Shown here: one piece after another, positions 33,274 through 41,848 of the stretch
Layout: each line of letters starts with the position of its first letter
Position numbering within the stretch: position 1 is the first letter of the stretch
NCBI GenBank assembly: GCA_900079685.1
Contig: LT599018.1
Location: 1,386,970 to 1,450,969, forward strand
Source of the DNA: an uncultured delta proteobacterium
Lineage (GTDB): Bacteria; Desulfobacterota; Desulfovibrionia; Desulfovibrionales; Desulfovibrionaceae
Direction of reading: 5' to 3'
DNA length: 64,000 nucleotides
Translations under genes and position numbers: made by a program
Notes under the pieces: model-generated
Databases searched by the model: none
The model's input: the letters and a program-made list of their open reading frames with translations, nothing else
Told to the model about the DNA's origin: nothing

Positions 33274-34162
33274 CGGTATCCCACATATTGTAGAAGTTAA
33301 AAAACTGGTACGGCTCTTCCGCGACGCTTCGCTCCAGCATTGCCGCATACATTCCGGCATAAGGCGCGTAGGCTTCCGGCTTTTTGCCGAGCCCTTCCGG
33401 CACCCGGATGACCCCGCCGAGAGTGTGGCAGCCTTTTCCCGGCCCCGTGCGGTACGCGAAAAAGACCACAATGGGCGCGCCGCTGACCGAGGCGAGATGG
33501 TACGCGGTGTACGGCACCTCTATCTCCCCGCCGAGAAACGGCACCCGGCACACGCGCGAATCGCCAAACGGCCTGTCTCCCATAAGGCAGAGCAGCCCGC
33601 CGCCCTGGAGGCGCTGGATCATGGCGATGGCCGTTTTCGGCCCGCCGGCGATATCGATGAGCTCAAAGGGCGGTTTTTCCCCCTGATGCTCAAAATAGTG
33701 GCGGTCATAATCCCCGCTGTTCCGAAAAACGACCACGCTGGCCGGGACGGATAACAGATCGGGCAGCGCGGACATGGAAATATGCCAGCAGCCGACGTGC
33801 GAGGCAAGCAGGATAAGCCCCCTGCCCTCGGCGTGCAGAGAGCGGATGAATGCCGTGCCCTCCTCGGCCATGCGGATATCAAAGGCCCCGGTGATCCCGG
33901 CGGCGGCCCTGTCCACGAGCACCTTGCCCAGCGCCCACTGCAAGCGCCAGCGGTGCAGCCAGCGGGCAAGACCCCGCGCCTCCGGAAAACGGCGCGCAAG
34001 GTACGGCTCGCTCCGCATTGCGGCGGAAGGCTTGAACATATAGGCCAGCACGACGAACACCAAAAACGCGTAGGCCGCCCTCCGCCCGCCGAGCGCGATC
34101 AGGCGGTAAAAAAAAGCGTGCTGCCACCGCTTGCCCATGCTGCGCCCGGTCCATCGCGTCAT
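33236..34162 (-). CDS. LpxL/HtrB-family acyltransferase
   Basis: A 308-residue inner-membrane-associated acyltransferase of the lauroyl/myristoyl type. The HX4D-like His is in LASHVGCWH (about residue 150), and the later Arg/Gly block GDRPFGDSRVCRVPFLGG matches the family. ATG 34162 overlaps the upstream glycosyltransferase by 4 bp, with GGGGGAG upstream. In aryl-polyene clusters such enzymes attach the pigment chain to a lipid anchor. Confidence 0.88.
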   Translation of the reverse strand: MTRWTGRSMGKRWQHAFFYRLIALGGRRAAYAFLVFVVLAYMFKPSAAMRSEPYLARRFPEARGLARWLHRWRLQWALGKVLVDRAAAGITGAFDIRMAEEGTAFIRSLHAEGRGLILLASHVGCWHISMSALPDLLSVPASVVVFRNSGDYDRHYFEHQGEKPPFELIDIAGGPKTAIAMIQRLQGGGLLCLMGDRPFGDSRVCRVPFLGGEIEVPYTAYHLASVSGAPIVVFFAYRTGPGKGCHTLGGVIRVPEGLGKKPEAYAPYAGMYAAMLERSVAEEPYQFFNFYNMWDTDGHQNQTETRAD

Positions 34163-35391
34163 GCGGCCTCCCCCGTGAGAAGGCCGCGCCGGATGCACAG
34201 CGCCAGAGCGAAAATCACGCCCCCGCACAGAACAGCCAGAAGCGGCGCCATGAGGAGCGAGCCCAGAATCCACTCCCAGATCCGCTGAAACCCTTCACGG
34301 CCAAGCGTCTGCCAGGAAATTTCCGTTAAAAACCGCCCGTGCCGCAGGTAATGCCCCGCCTCGATGCAGAGCGCCGGGACAAGAGGCGGCATGCAAAGCT
34401 GGCTCGCGGCGAGCCCCATGATTTTATTACGCTTCAGGCTTCCCAGGACCAGCAGAATGGTGATGCTGTGCAGCCCGAAAATCGGCAGCGTTCCGATAAA
34501 CACGCCCAACGCGCCGGACAGGGCCAGATTTTTCGGCGTCTCGCTCCGGCAGAGCAGCAGCCGGATGGAGCGCAAGGGGTGCAACGCCGTGATCTTCCCT
34601 TCCTTGTCCTTTGCGAACTGCTTCTGCGGCACGGGCACGATGGCCCGGACCGTCAGGCGGGTGTTCAGGAGGGTCAGGCGGAGGTTGTCCATGAAAGGCC
34701 GGAAATGGGAAACGCGCTCATGGGACGGGGGGTAATAGACCCGCACCGGCACATCCGCCACGGTAAACCCGGCCCAGGCGGCGCGGACCAGCACCTCCAC
34801 CTCAAAACTGTAATGGCTTTCCGTAAGGGTGAGGTTGTCCAGCACCGCGAGAGGGTAGGCGCGGAACCCGCTCTGGCTGTCGCCGACCTCATGCCCGGTC
34901 TGCACCTTGAACCAGAAGTTGGAAAACGCCCGGCCGAAGCGGGAGGATGCGGGCACGTCCGCCGCGCCGAAATCGCGCCTGCCCACGAATACCGCCAGGG
35001 GGTCCGCCGCCAGGGCTTCCAGAAAAAGGGGGATGTCCGCCGGGTCGTGCTGGCCGTCCGCATCCACGGTCACGATATGGCTCGCTCCCGCCTGCCGGGC
35101 GATGGCGGCGCCGGTCAGGATCGCTCTGCCCTTGCCCTGGTTCCGCGCGTGCCGGACGTAGCGGACCGGCAGGCCGTGCAGGGGATGGCCCGCGTCAAAA
35201 ACTCCGGGGGGCGCGACGGCCCCCGCGTCAAGGCCGGTGTCCGAGGCCGGGACCATATCCGTGCTGCCGTCGTCCACCACCAGAACCGGCCCGTGAGCCA
35301 GCGCGCCGGTGACGACCCGGCGGAGCGTGGCCGCATGGTTGTACACCGGAACCACGATGAGGACGGAAAGGGGATCGGACATGGCCATCAC
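34159..35391 (-). CDS. Glycosyltransferase family 2 with C-terminal DUF2062
   Basis: A 410-residue protein. A GT-A domain fills about 5-235 (IVVPVYNHAATLRRVV, VVDDGST, VDADGQHD). The C-terminal 150 residues are a membrane-linked DUF2062 domain (FIGTLPIFGLHSITILLVLG). GTG 35391 and ATG 35388 are both possible; the latter gives a TGATG stop-start overlap with the thioesterase gene. It likely glycosylates the polyene head or anchor lipid. Confidence 0.9.
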   Translation of the reverse strand: MMAMSDPLSVLIVVPVYNHAATLRRVVTGALAHGPVLVVDDGSTDMVPASDTGLDAGAVAPPGVFDAGHPLHGLPVRYVRHARNQGKGRAILTGAAIARQAGASHIVTVDADGQHDPADIPLFLEALAADPLAVFVGRRDFGAADVPASSRFGRAFSNFWFKVQTGHEVGDSQSGFRAYPLAVLDNLTLTESHYSFEVEVLVRAAWAGFTVADVPVRVYYPPSHERVSHFRPFMDNLRLTLLNTRLTVRAIVPVPQKQFAKDKEGKITALHPLRSIRLLLCRSETPKNLALSGALGVFIGTLPIFGLHSITILLVLGSLKRNKIMGLAASQLCMPPLVPALCIEAGHYLRHGRFLTEISWQTLGREGFQRIWEWILGSLLMAPLLAVLCGGVIFALALCIRRGLLTGEAA

Positions 35392-35882
35392 ATTGTGGGC
35401 GTTAGGGTGCCGCCTTCCCAGCGGGCGCAGAAATCCGCGAAAAATTCCGGTTTGAACATGAAGACGTTGCTGTCCGTATCCAGGAAGAGTTGCACGGTGT
35501 AGCCCGTCGTCAAAAGGGTTCCGTCCATATCCTTGATCTGGTAGGCAAAATTGATGCGCGCCGCCGCAGACCAGTGGAGCGTGGCGGTGATGGTGCAGCG
35601 CTGGCCGAAGCGGAGCGGCCCGATATAGTCCAGACCCATCTGCTTGACCGGCACGATCAGCCCGGCATCGCGAAAATCGTAATAGGTACAGCCGTAAGCC
35701 GCGCCAAAGGCTACCCGGGCGTCTTCGAAATAGCTGGGGTACCGGCCGTGCCAGACCACGTTGATGGCGTCGACTTCCTCAAACCGCGCGGTGCGCTCCA
35801 CGGTCCAGGATAAGGGGGCGGGCGCGTCCCGCCCGTCCGCCGTCTTTTCCGGCTTGAAATAAGGGTACTTGCGGGAAAGCAT
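35388..35882 (-). CDS. 4HBT-family acyl-thioesterase
   Basis: A 164-residue hotdog protein of the YbgC/4-hydroxybenzoyl-CoA thioesterase type, with the active-site strand VVWHGRYPSYFEDAR. ATG 35882 overlaps the upstream stop codon (TGATG), so the longer frame to 35936 is rejected. It may release or proofread the acyl chain. Confidence 0.85.
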   Translation of the reverse strand: MLSRKYPYFKPEKTADGRDAPAPLSWTVERTARFEEVDAINVVWHGRYPSYFEDARVAFGAAYGCTYYDFRDAGLIVPVKQMGLDYIGPLRFGQRCTITATLHWSAAARINFAYQIKDMDGTLLTTGYTVQLFLDTDSNVFMFKPEFFADFCARWEGGTLTPTM

Positions 35883-36247
35883 CACGGTTCCAGCACAAGC
35901 TTCAACTGGGCGCAGGGTCCGTTTTGGGTGGCGCACTCAGCCGTGACGCGCAGGCCGTCTCCGGCAGGGCCGGCTGTTACCCGCACCCGCATGGTGTCTC
36001 CGGGCCGGACCATCCCCAGGAATTTGCTGCGGCCGAGCTCCCGCACCCGCGCATCCCGCCCCTTCGCCGCCGTCAAAACGGCGGCCATGATCTGGGCCAC
36101 GCCCGGCACCATGGGGTTGCCGGGAAAATGCCCGTCAAATCCGGCAAAATCGGCGTCAAAAAAGAAGGATGCCTCCCAGACATCCTGAGAGACTTCCCGT
36201 GGAACACCCTGCATACTGCCTTTGACGGCATGGTACAATGAGCTCAT
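35882..36247 (-). CDS. Hotdog 3-hydroxyacyl-ACP dehydratase (ApeI/FabZ-like)
   Basis: A 121-residue single hotdog domain. FDGHFPGNPMVPGVAQ carries the FabZ active site (catalytic His followed by FPGxPxxPG). It is one of two dehydratase-like genes in the operon; in characterised aryl-polyene systems two such proteins (ApeI and ApeP) form the conjugated double bonds. Confidence 0.88.
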   Translation of the reverse strand: MSSLYHAVKGSMQGVPREVSQDVWEASFFFDADFAGFDGHFPGNPMVPGVAQIMAAVLTAAKGRDARVRELGRSKFLGMVRPGDTMRVRVTAGPAGDGLRVTAECATQNGPCAQLKLVLEP

Positions 36248-36828
36248 GGCATATCTTCCCGTTGGGCTTGCAGCAGACGGACCGTCACCGCGTACCCGGC
36301 CCGCTGGTCGGTAAAACGGATGACGGACGCCCAGGGAGTTCCCGGCGTTTTTCCGGAAAAGGAAACGTCCCAGCCATCGCCCGCAGCGCCGTTATTTTGC
36401 GGCATTATACTGAAACAGTCAAACCATATCCGCCGTATGCACGAGGCGATATGTTCGGTTGCATACGGTATTTTTTTCAGCACCGGATGCAGGTACGCCA
36501 CCCGGAACCAATCCGGCCCGATTTCCATGTCGAAAAGCTGCATGCCCAGCCCGCCGAGCGCCGTGACGCGGATGCTCGACTGTGCCGCATCCAGGCGCAT
36601 CAGGCCGTCAAAACTCTGCGCGACGCCGCGCCGGGGTATTTCGAGACGGACCTTGTGGCGCAAGATCCAGACCCCGGCAACCTGCTCCGCTCCGGCCACG
36701 GTGTTCCCGCACACAACCTTCCCGGACGGAGGCGCACCGTCAAGAGGCCGGGATGCGCACCCGCCGCAAACCGCCAGCAGCAGAAGAAGGCAGAAAACCC
36801 GTATGGCGATGCCGCACCGCTTATCCAT
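36244..36828 (-). CDS. DUF3261-type outer-membrane lipoprotein
   Basis: A 194-residue lipoprotein: signal with lipobox VCGGC (Cys about 24), then a beta-rich body (FDGLMRLDAAQSSIRVTALGGLGMQLFDM) typical of the DUF3261 lipoprotein found in aryl-polyene clusters. It overlaps the MMPL gene by 8 bp and the ApeI-like gene by 4 bp. It probably helps place the pigment in the outer membrane. Confidence 0.8.
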   Translation of the reverse strand: MDKRCGIAIRVFCLLLLLAVCGGCASRPLDGAPPSGKVVCGNTVAGAEQVAGVWILRHKVRLEIPRRGVAQSFDGLMRLDAAQSSIRVTALGGLGMQLFDMEIGPDWFRVAYLHPVLKKIPYATEHIASCIRRIWFDCFSIMPQNNGAAGDGWDVSFSGKTPGTPWASVIRFTDQRAGYAVTVRLLQAQREDMP

Positions 36829-39283
36829 GGGTTTCGCCTCCCGTCCCGCCGGTCTTCACGCCGTCTTGCGTTGGGGATACCAGCCGCGGCACCAGCCAGA
36901 GGGCCGCCGACAAGGATGCCGCGAGCCCGAGCGTGACCGTCATCCCCAGCGAAAACAGCGCCGGGTGCTTTGCCAGCAAAAGCGAGCCGAACCCGGACAA
37001 GGTCGTGAGCCCGGACAGCAGAACGCCCTTGCGGCTGTCGCTATCCAGCACGCCTTCCTGCCGCGCCAGCATGAAAACCCCGTAATCCACGCTGAGCGCC
37101 ATTATCAGCGGCAAGGCCATGGCGTGAAAAATATTGAGGCTGAGGCCGGACAGCCGAAACACGCCCAAAACCGCCGCAAGGCCCAGGGCCACGGGAAGGA
37201 GCGCCACGCCCATGCGGGACGGCGAGCGCAGGACGAAAGCCGCCATGCCCAGGATGGCCGCGAGCGCCAACGCGCCGAAACGGCGCATGTCGTCCCGCGT
37301 GGCGGCGGCCAATGCATCCCGGAACGTCTGGCCGGAAACATAGGTCGCCCCGCCCCGCTCGAGCGTATCCAGAAATGGCCGTGAAGGCGCATCCGAAGGA
37401 ATGAGGCTGTAGACGTAGCTGGTTCCGCCCGCTTTTTCGACCGTCTGCCCGGACGGTTGGCCGGACGGTTGGCCGGACGTTTGGCGGATGAACAGGAGCG
37501 GCAGGGGCAGACCGAGGCGGGTCAGGGTTTCCGGCGTGATCGTCTCGGGTTCCGAAGCTATCCAGGCGGCGAACGGCGCAAAGGCCCCGTCGCTGAAACC
37601 GGCCTCCGGCGCGAGGCGCGCCAGGGAAGCCAGCACATCCGGCCCGCGCTCGCGCCAGAACGCGGTCCAGACCGCATGGCGCTCCGCCTGGGTCTTCGCG
37701 GACGGCAAAAAAGGCGCAAGCGAGGTTATGGCTCCGGCGCCGAACCCGCTCCCGGCGGGCAGGAGCGAAAGGTCCCGCCAAAGCCGGTCGTTTTTTTCCA
37801 GGGCCTCGTCCAGAGTGTCGCCGCTCACCGCGAACATGGCGTTGTTGCGCAGCCCTCCCCATATCTCCCCGGTGCGGGCTTCGTCCGCCGCAATATCCCT
37901 GGGAGTGTAGGACAGCGCCCGCACGTCGCCGTTCACTGGCACGGTATACAGCAAGGCGGGCAGAATCAAGGCCATGGCGATCCAGGCCCCTGCCAGGAGC
38001 CGGGACGGGCGGCACACCGCCGCACCGCTTTCCGTAACGGCGGGAGGCGTTGCCGCGCCGGGCCGCAGGCACTGGGGCAGCACGACAAGCGCCAGGAGCA
38101 CCGCCGCCAGCACGCCGCTGATGGCGAACACGGTCATTTGCAGGATGCAGGGAATGCTGGAGGCAAAAAACGCCGCGAACCCGGCCAGCGTGGTCGCCGC
38201 GCCGAGCAGCAGGGGGCGGCTGACCCGCGCAAGGCTCTCCGCCACGTCCCCGCCGGTCCGGACGGCGTAATACACGTGGATGGCGTAATCCGCCGTGATG
38301 CCGAGCACCACGCTGCCGAACCCCAGCACGATACCGGAAAGGCTGCCGTAAAAAATACCGGTACAGGCGGCGGCAACGGCCAGCGAGGCGGTGGGGAGCA
38401 CGAAAATGGCCATGCCCTGCCAGGAACGCACGAACAGCAGAAAAAAAACGACCAGAAAAACCAGGGAGAGCGGCAGAACCCTGGCCATATCCTTCTGGAT
38501 GACGGCCGCGTTGGCCTCCGTGTGCCGGTGCCCGCCCGCGACAAGAACCTCGGTTCCTTCCGGCAGCAGGCGAATCGCTTTCCGGACCTTGTCCATGACC
38601 GCCGCGGAAGACCGTGAATCTCCCACGGACGCGGCGGGTTCGGCCAGGACCATGGCGTATTTGCCGTCCGCGCTCGCCAGGTAACCGGAATCCAGCTTCA
38701 GGGAGCCGGATTCCATGCGCGGTCCAGCGCCCGCGCCTGCAAAGCCGCCCGGCGCAAGGCCGCGCAAGGCGTTGCCGCAGATGCCCAAGGGGTCCATCGC
38801 CAGCATGTCCCGCAGGGCCAGCCCCTTGGGGGTCATGAGCAGGCGCGCGTCCCTGGCGAGGGCGCCGCGCATGGCGTCTTCCGTAACGAGGCCCGGCAGC
38901 GCGGCCAACTGCTCGCGGTTCATGAGGCCCGGCGACGCCGCGCAGAGACGGGTCAACGTTTCCGGGGAAAAACCGGTTGCCGCCCCGGAAAAAACCTGGG
39001 GAATGTCCGGGCCGCGCAAGGCATCGGCAAGAACGGCGGCGGCGCGCGCCGGGTCCGGCCCGCCGAGGGTGATGGTCAGCCCCTGCAAAAGCGGCGCTTC
39101 CCGCAGGATGGCGAACTGTTCCGCCAAAACGGCTGGCCGCGCGGGCATGAGGGTGGTAACGTCCTCGCGCACCACGAACCGCGTGGCCGCGAATCCCGAT
39201 GCCAGCACCAGCGCGAGGCTTGCGGCCACAAGAACGGCGGGCCGTTTCGCGAAAACCCGGTACAGGCTGGCGAAAAGCGTCAT
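36821..39283 (-). CDS. MMPL/RND-type lipid exporter
   Basis: An 820-residue RND protein with two membrane-periplasm halves. After TM1 comes a periplasmic domain (about 40-240), then TM2-6, a second periplasmic domain (about 470-640) and TM8-12. The Asp in the proton-relay TM (SVDYGVFMLARQEG in the second half, TADYAIHVYYAVR in the first) is visible. In aryl-polyene operons the MMPL exporter moves the lipid-linked pigment out of the inner membrane. It overlaps the LolA-like gene by 4 bp. Confidence 0.93.
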   Translation of the reverse strand: MTLFASLYRVFAKRPAVLVAASLALVLASGFAATRFVVREDVTTLMPARPAVLAEQFAILREAPLLQGLTITLGGPDPARAAAVLADALRGPDIPQVFSGAATGFSPETLTRLCAASPGLMNREQLAALPGLVTEDAMRGALARDARLLMTPKGLALRDMLAMDPLGICGNALRGLAPGGFAGAGAGPRMESGSLKLDSGYLASADGKYAMVLAEPAASVGDSRSSAAVMDKVRKAIRLLPEGTEVLVAGGHRHTEANAAVIQKDMARVLPLSLVFLVVFFLLFVRSWQGMAIFVLPTASLAVAAACTGIFYGSLSGIVLGFGSVVLGITADYAIHVYYAVRTGGDVAESLARVSRPLLLGAATTLAGFAAFFASSIPCILQMTVFAISGVLAAVLLALVVLPQCLRPGAATPPAVTESGAAVCRPSRLLAGAWIAMALILPALLYTVPVNGDVRALSYTPRDIAADEARTGEIWGGLRNNAMFAVSGDTLDEALEKNDRLWRDLSLLPAGSGFGAGAITSLAPFLPSAKTQAERHAVWTAFWRERGPDVLASLARLAPEAGFSDGAFAPFAAWIASEPETITPETLTRLGLPLPLLFIRQTSGQPSGQPSGQTVEKAGGTSYVYSLIPSDAPSRPFLDTLERGGATYVSGQTFRDALAAATRDDMRRFGALALAAILGMAAFVLRSPSRMGVALLPVALGLAAVLGVFRLSGLSLNIFHAMALPLIMALSVDYGVFMLARQEGVLDSDSRKGVLLSGLTTLSGFGSLLLAKHPALFSLGMTVTLGLAASLSAALWLVPRLVSPTQDGVKTGGTGGETHG

Positions 39284-39915
39284 CGCGGGTCAAATTCCCC
39301 GTCGTCCACGGGGCCGTTGACGACCGTGTCCGAGAACGCGATGGTCGTCCTGCCGCCACGCGCTTCCTGTATCGCCACAAGCGAGGCGGGGCCCTCCGCG
39401 CTGAACGTGATGGTAATGCTTGCAATGACGGCCCGCACGTCCTCGCGCAGCGGGATCATCCGCAACACCAGCGGCGTTTCCCCGAGTGTTTCGATGGTAT
39501 ACTCGCGGTTGATGCTCGCAAGGTCAAAGGTGATCCAGGCCATGAGCTGCCGGGCGATAACGCCCGCAACCGGATCGCTTTTGGCCGTAAAGGCCGTGCG
39601 GACCGCGCCGTCGTCCTCCCAGCGCACCCCTGTATCCCCTTTGAGCGCAAACCCTTCCCGCATGGGGCTGGTAAACTCCCAACGCAGGCAATCCGGACGC
39701 TTGAACAAAAACCGCCCCTGGGAGCGCATGGGCTGGGCAAACATGGGGATGGCCGTTTCCTGAACGAACGCGCTCCGCAAGGTCATGACGGAGGCGGTCC
39801 GCTCCTTCAGCCCGGCAAGGGCGTCAGCGGCGAAGGACGGGGCCGGAAAAGCGCACAGGACAGCCAGCAGCGCGAGGGCGGGAAGGCCGCATGGGAAAAA
39901 GGGAACCCGTCTCAT
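39280..39915 (-). CDS. LolA-like periplasmic carrier
   Basis: A 211-residue exported protein (signal cleaved after SFA, about residue 29) with the LolA-type pattern RFLFKRPDCLRWEFTSP. It probably carries the hydrophobic product across the periplasm to the outer membrane. It overlaps the ApeP-like gene by 4 bp. Confidence 0.88.
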   Translation of the reverse strand: MRRVPFFPCGLPALALLAVLCAFPAPSFAADALAGLKERTASVMTLRSAFVQETAIPMFAQPMRSQGRFLFKRPDCLRWEFTSPMREGFALKGDTGVRWEDDGAVRTAFTAKSDPVAGVIARQLMAWITFDLASINREYTIETLGETPLVLRMIPLREDVRAVIASITITFSAEGPASLVAIQEARGGRTTIAFSDTVVNGPVDDGEFDPR

Positions 39916-40358
39916 TCCGGCACGAAAACCTTGAGTCTGCCCTCGGCCAGCAGGCTCCCGTCCCGGAAGACCTCGGCGGAAAGGACCGAAACCTCCGCCA
40001 GTTCCGCCGTCAGCGCGACGGTTATGCGGAGAGTGTCCCCGGCCCGGGCTTCCTCATGGATGTGGAAATCCTGCACTCCGACCAGGAACCCCGGCTTGGG
40101 GGGAAGGTTGTGGATATACAGATCATATCCCTGCATGGCCCCGGCCGTCTGGGCGGCAAGCTCCACGTAGCCCGCCCCGTCCAGCGTCTCTCCCCGCAGC
40201 AGGCTGTGGCCGGGGACGAGCGTCACCTCGGCGGTCGCCCCGGTTTTGGAGGAGGCCAGCAACGTATCGATGCAGCACATGGGGCCCGCGTGCGGCAAAA
40301 GCACGCGGGCATCCAGCGGAAAAGACGCGGGCGGAAAAGAGGCGGCAGGAACCGTCAT
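39912..40358 (-). CDS. Hotdog dehydratase (ApeP-like)
   Basis: A 148-residue hotdog protein with the segment LLPHAGPMCCID at the start and GYVELAAQTAGAMQGYDLY in the middle, the pattern of the 3-hydroxydecanoyl-ACP-dehydratase-like ApeP. It pairs with the ApeI-like protein as the second dehydratase or isomerase. Confidence 0.8.
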   Translation of the reverse strand: MTVPAASFPPASFPLDARVLLPHAGPMCCIDTLLASSKTGATAEVTLVPGHSLLRGETLDGAGYVELAAQTAGAMQGYDLYIHNLPPKPGFLVGVQDFHIHEEARAGDTLRITVALTAELAEVSVLSAEVFRDGSLLAEGRLKVFVPE

Positions 40359-40371
40359 GCGTCGGCCCGGC

Positions 40372-40782
40372 CTACTTTTTTATCTGGGCAAGTTCCGCGT
40401 TGATGGCGCGGGACAACCGGTTGATCCAGTTGGGGTAGTTGCGGTGGATCTGGCCGGTCCCGTCGTCGTCCATATTGACGCTGCTGCGGTAGTGAATCGT
40501 GTACTCCTTCGCGGTATACGGGATTTCCACGGTCACGCCGTGCTCGCGCTGCGACAGGGTGGCGACGACAAGGCCCGGTTTTTCGTCCTTCATCGCCCAC
40601 CCGGCGTTGCTGCCGCCGCGGATGATGGCGTCGTGGACCTGATTGGCCGTCAGCTTGCCGTAGGTGCTCAGGTTGGTGTTATAAATGTCCTCAATGGCCG
40701 CGGTTCTTTTCTTGCATCCCACGCTCACGGCGCACAGGCAAACCATCAACACGACAAGCGGAAATAAAACGGACCGTTTCAT
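40372..40782 (-). CDS. Lipoprotein of unknown function
   Basis: A 136-residue lipoprotein (lipobox VSVGC, Cys 23). The body contains an AIIRGGSNAGWAM segment and a C-terminal NWINRLSRAINAELAQIKK. ATG 40782 has AAAAGGAG upstream, so the longer frame to 41013 is rejected. Family not recognised. Its place between PlsC-like and ApeP-like genes implies an envelope role in the pathway. Confidence 0.75.
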   Translation of the reverse strand: MKRSVLFPLVVLMVCLCAVSVGCKKRTAAIEDIYNTNLSTYGKLTANQVHDAIIRGGSNAGWAMKDEKPGLVVATLSQREHGVTVEIPYTAKEYTIHYRSSVNMDDDGTGQIHRNYPNWINRLSRAINAELAQIKK

Positions 40783-41588
40783 ATATACTCCTTTTGACAG
40801 ATGGCCGGGATGGCCACGGTTGTCTCGCCGCGCACATCGTCGAGCGCCTGCTGCAGCTGCTTTTTGGCCGTGCGCCGCAGAACGAGCGGCGCTTCGTCGC
40901 CGTGCACGGCAAAATCCCGCGGGTACAGGGGGTCCAGCACCCGGATACGGATTGACGCCGGCCGCAGCAAAAAGCCGCCCCGGCGTAAGAACGCGCCCGT
41001 GCCGTCGATGCACACCGGCACGATGGGCACGTCCGCTTCCATCGCCAGACGGAACGCGCCCGCGTGAAAGCGCCCCAGCGAGCCGCCGGGGCTGCGGGTC
41101 CCCTCCGGGAACACCGCGATGGACGCGCCTTTCTTCAGCATGGCTTTTGCCTGAAGAAGCAACTCGCCCGGCGCCTCGCTTTCCGTGTTCAGATACTCGG
41201 CCCAGCGCATGTACGGGCCGTAGAACGGCATGCGGAACGGCCAGGCCCGCACGGCGAAGACGACGTCCGGTTCCGGCAGGAAGCCGAAGCAGTAGGTATC
41301 GAAAAATGACTGGTGGTTGGGGACGAAAATGCAGGGGGTGTCAACCTTCCGGTCGCAGTTTTCAAGCCGCAGCGGCACGAAGGAGGCCAGCAGTTTGGAC
41401 CAGGCCCGGCCGTACAGCCAGACCAGGACCCGCACGGCCTGCCCGCGCGTTTTTTGCCGCGCGTACCGCACCCAGCAATACACGGGAAGAGAGACGAAAA
41501 GCATCCCCACGGCGGTAATGACGAACAGGCCGCTGTAGAACCCGGCGTTGAGCCAGATCAGTTTTATGCCGTACCATACTCGGTTCAT
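40779..41588 (-). CDS. PlsC-family 1-acyl-glycerol-phosphate acyltransferase
   Basis: A 269-residue membrane acyltransferase with NHQSFFD (HX4D catalytic motif, about residue 91) and FPEGTRSPGG (about 159). Two N-terminal hydrophobic helices anchor it. It overlaps the lipoprotein and the ACP by 4 bp each. Probably makes the lipid anchor or primes its acylation (ApeD-like). Confidence 0.9.
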   Translation of the reverse strand: MNRVWYGIKLIWLNAGFYSGLFVITAVGMLFVSLPVYCWVRYARQKTRGQAVRVLVWLYGRAWSKLLASFVPLRLENCDRKVDTPCIFVPNHQSFFDTYCFGFLPEPDVVFAVRAWPFRMPFYGPYMRWAEYLNTESEAPGELLLQAKAMLKKGASIAVFPEGTRSPGGSLGRFHAGAFRLAMEADVPIVPVCIDGTGAFLRRGGFLLRPASIRIRVLDPLYPRDFAVHGDEAPLVLRRTAKKQLQQALDDVRGETTVAIPAICQKEYI

Positions 41589-41848
41589 TGCGCTTTTTCG
41601 AACTCGCGTTTTTTGGCTATGATGTAGTTGTGCATGTCTTCAATGGTACGGATGCTCATGATGGCCGGGTCACGCCCGATCTTGATGCTGAAGGTTTTCT
41701 CCAGAACGATCACCATGTCGACGGCGTCAAGGCTGTCCAGGTCGAGGTCTTCCCGGAACCTGGCCTCCGGTTTCATCTGCTCGGGATCAAGCTCGAATTC
41801 GGCCGCCAGGGCTTCATCCGCCATCGCGATAATTTGTTCGTCAGTCAT
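41585..41848 (-). CDS. Acyl carrier protein 2
   Basis: An 87-residue ACP with DLDLDSLDAVDMV; Ser 39 takes the phosphopantetheine arm. ATG 41848 (8-bp overlap with the KS gene) is the likely start. Two ACPs per cluster match known aryl-polyene systems (ApeE and ApeF). Confidence 0.92.
   Translation of the reverse strand: MTDEQIIAMADEALAAEFELDPEQMKPEARFREDLDLDSLDAVDMVIVLEKTFSIKIGRDPAIMSIRTIEDMHNYIIAKKREFEKAQ

Noticed and set aside
36238-37384. Plus-strand ORFs under the APE operon
   Set aside because: They are antisense to clear genes, have Arg/Gln-rich compositions and lack ribosome-binding sites.
37041-39425. Second long frame overlapping the MMPL exporter
   Set aside because: It is rich in Arg, Gly and Pro with no membrane segments, whereas the overlapping frame encodes a clear 12-TM RND protein.
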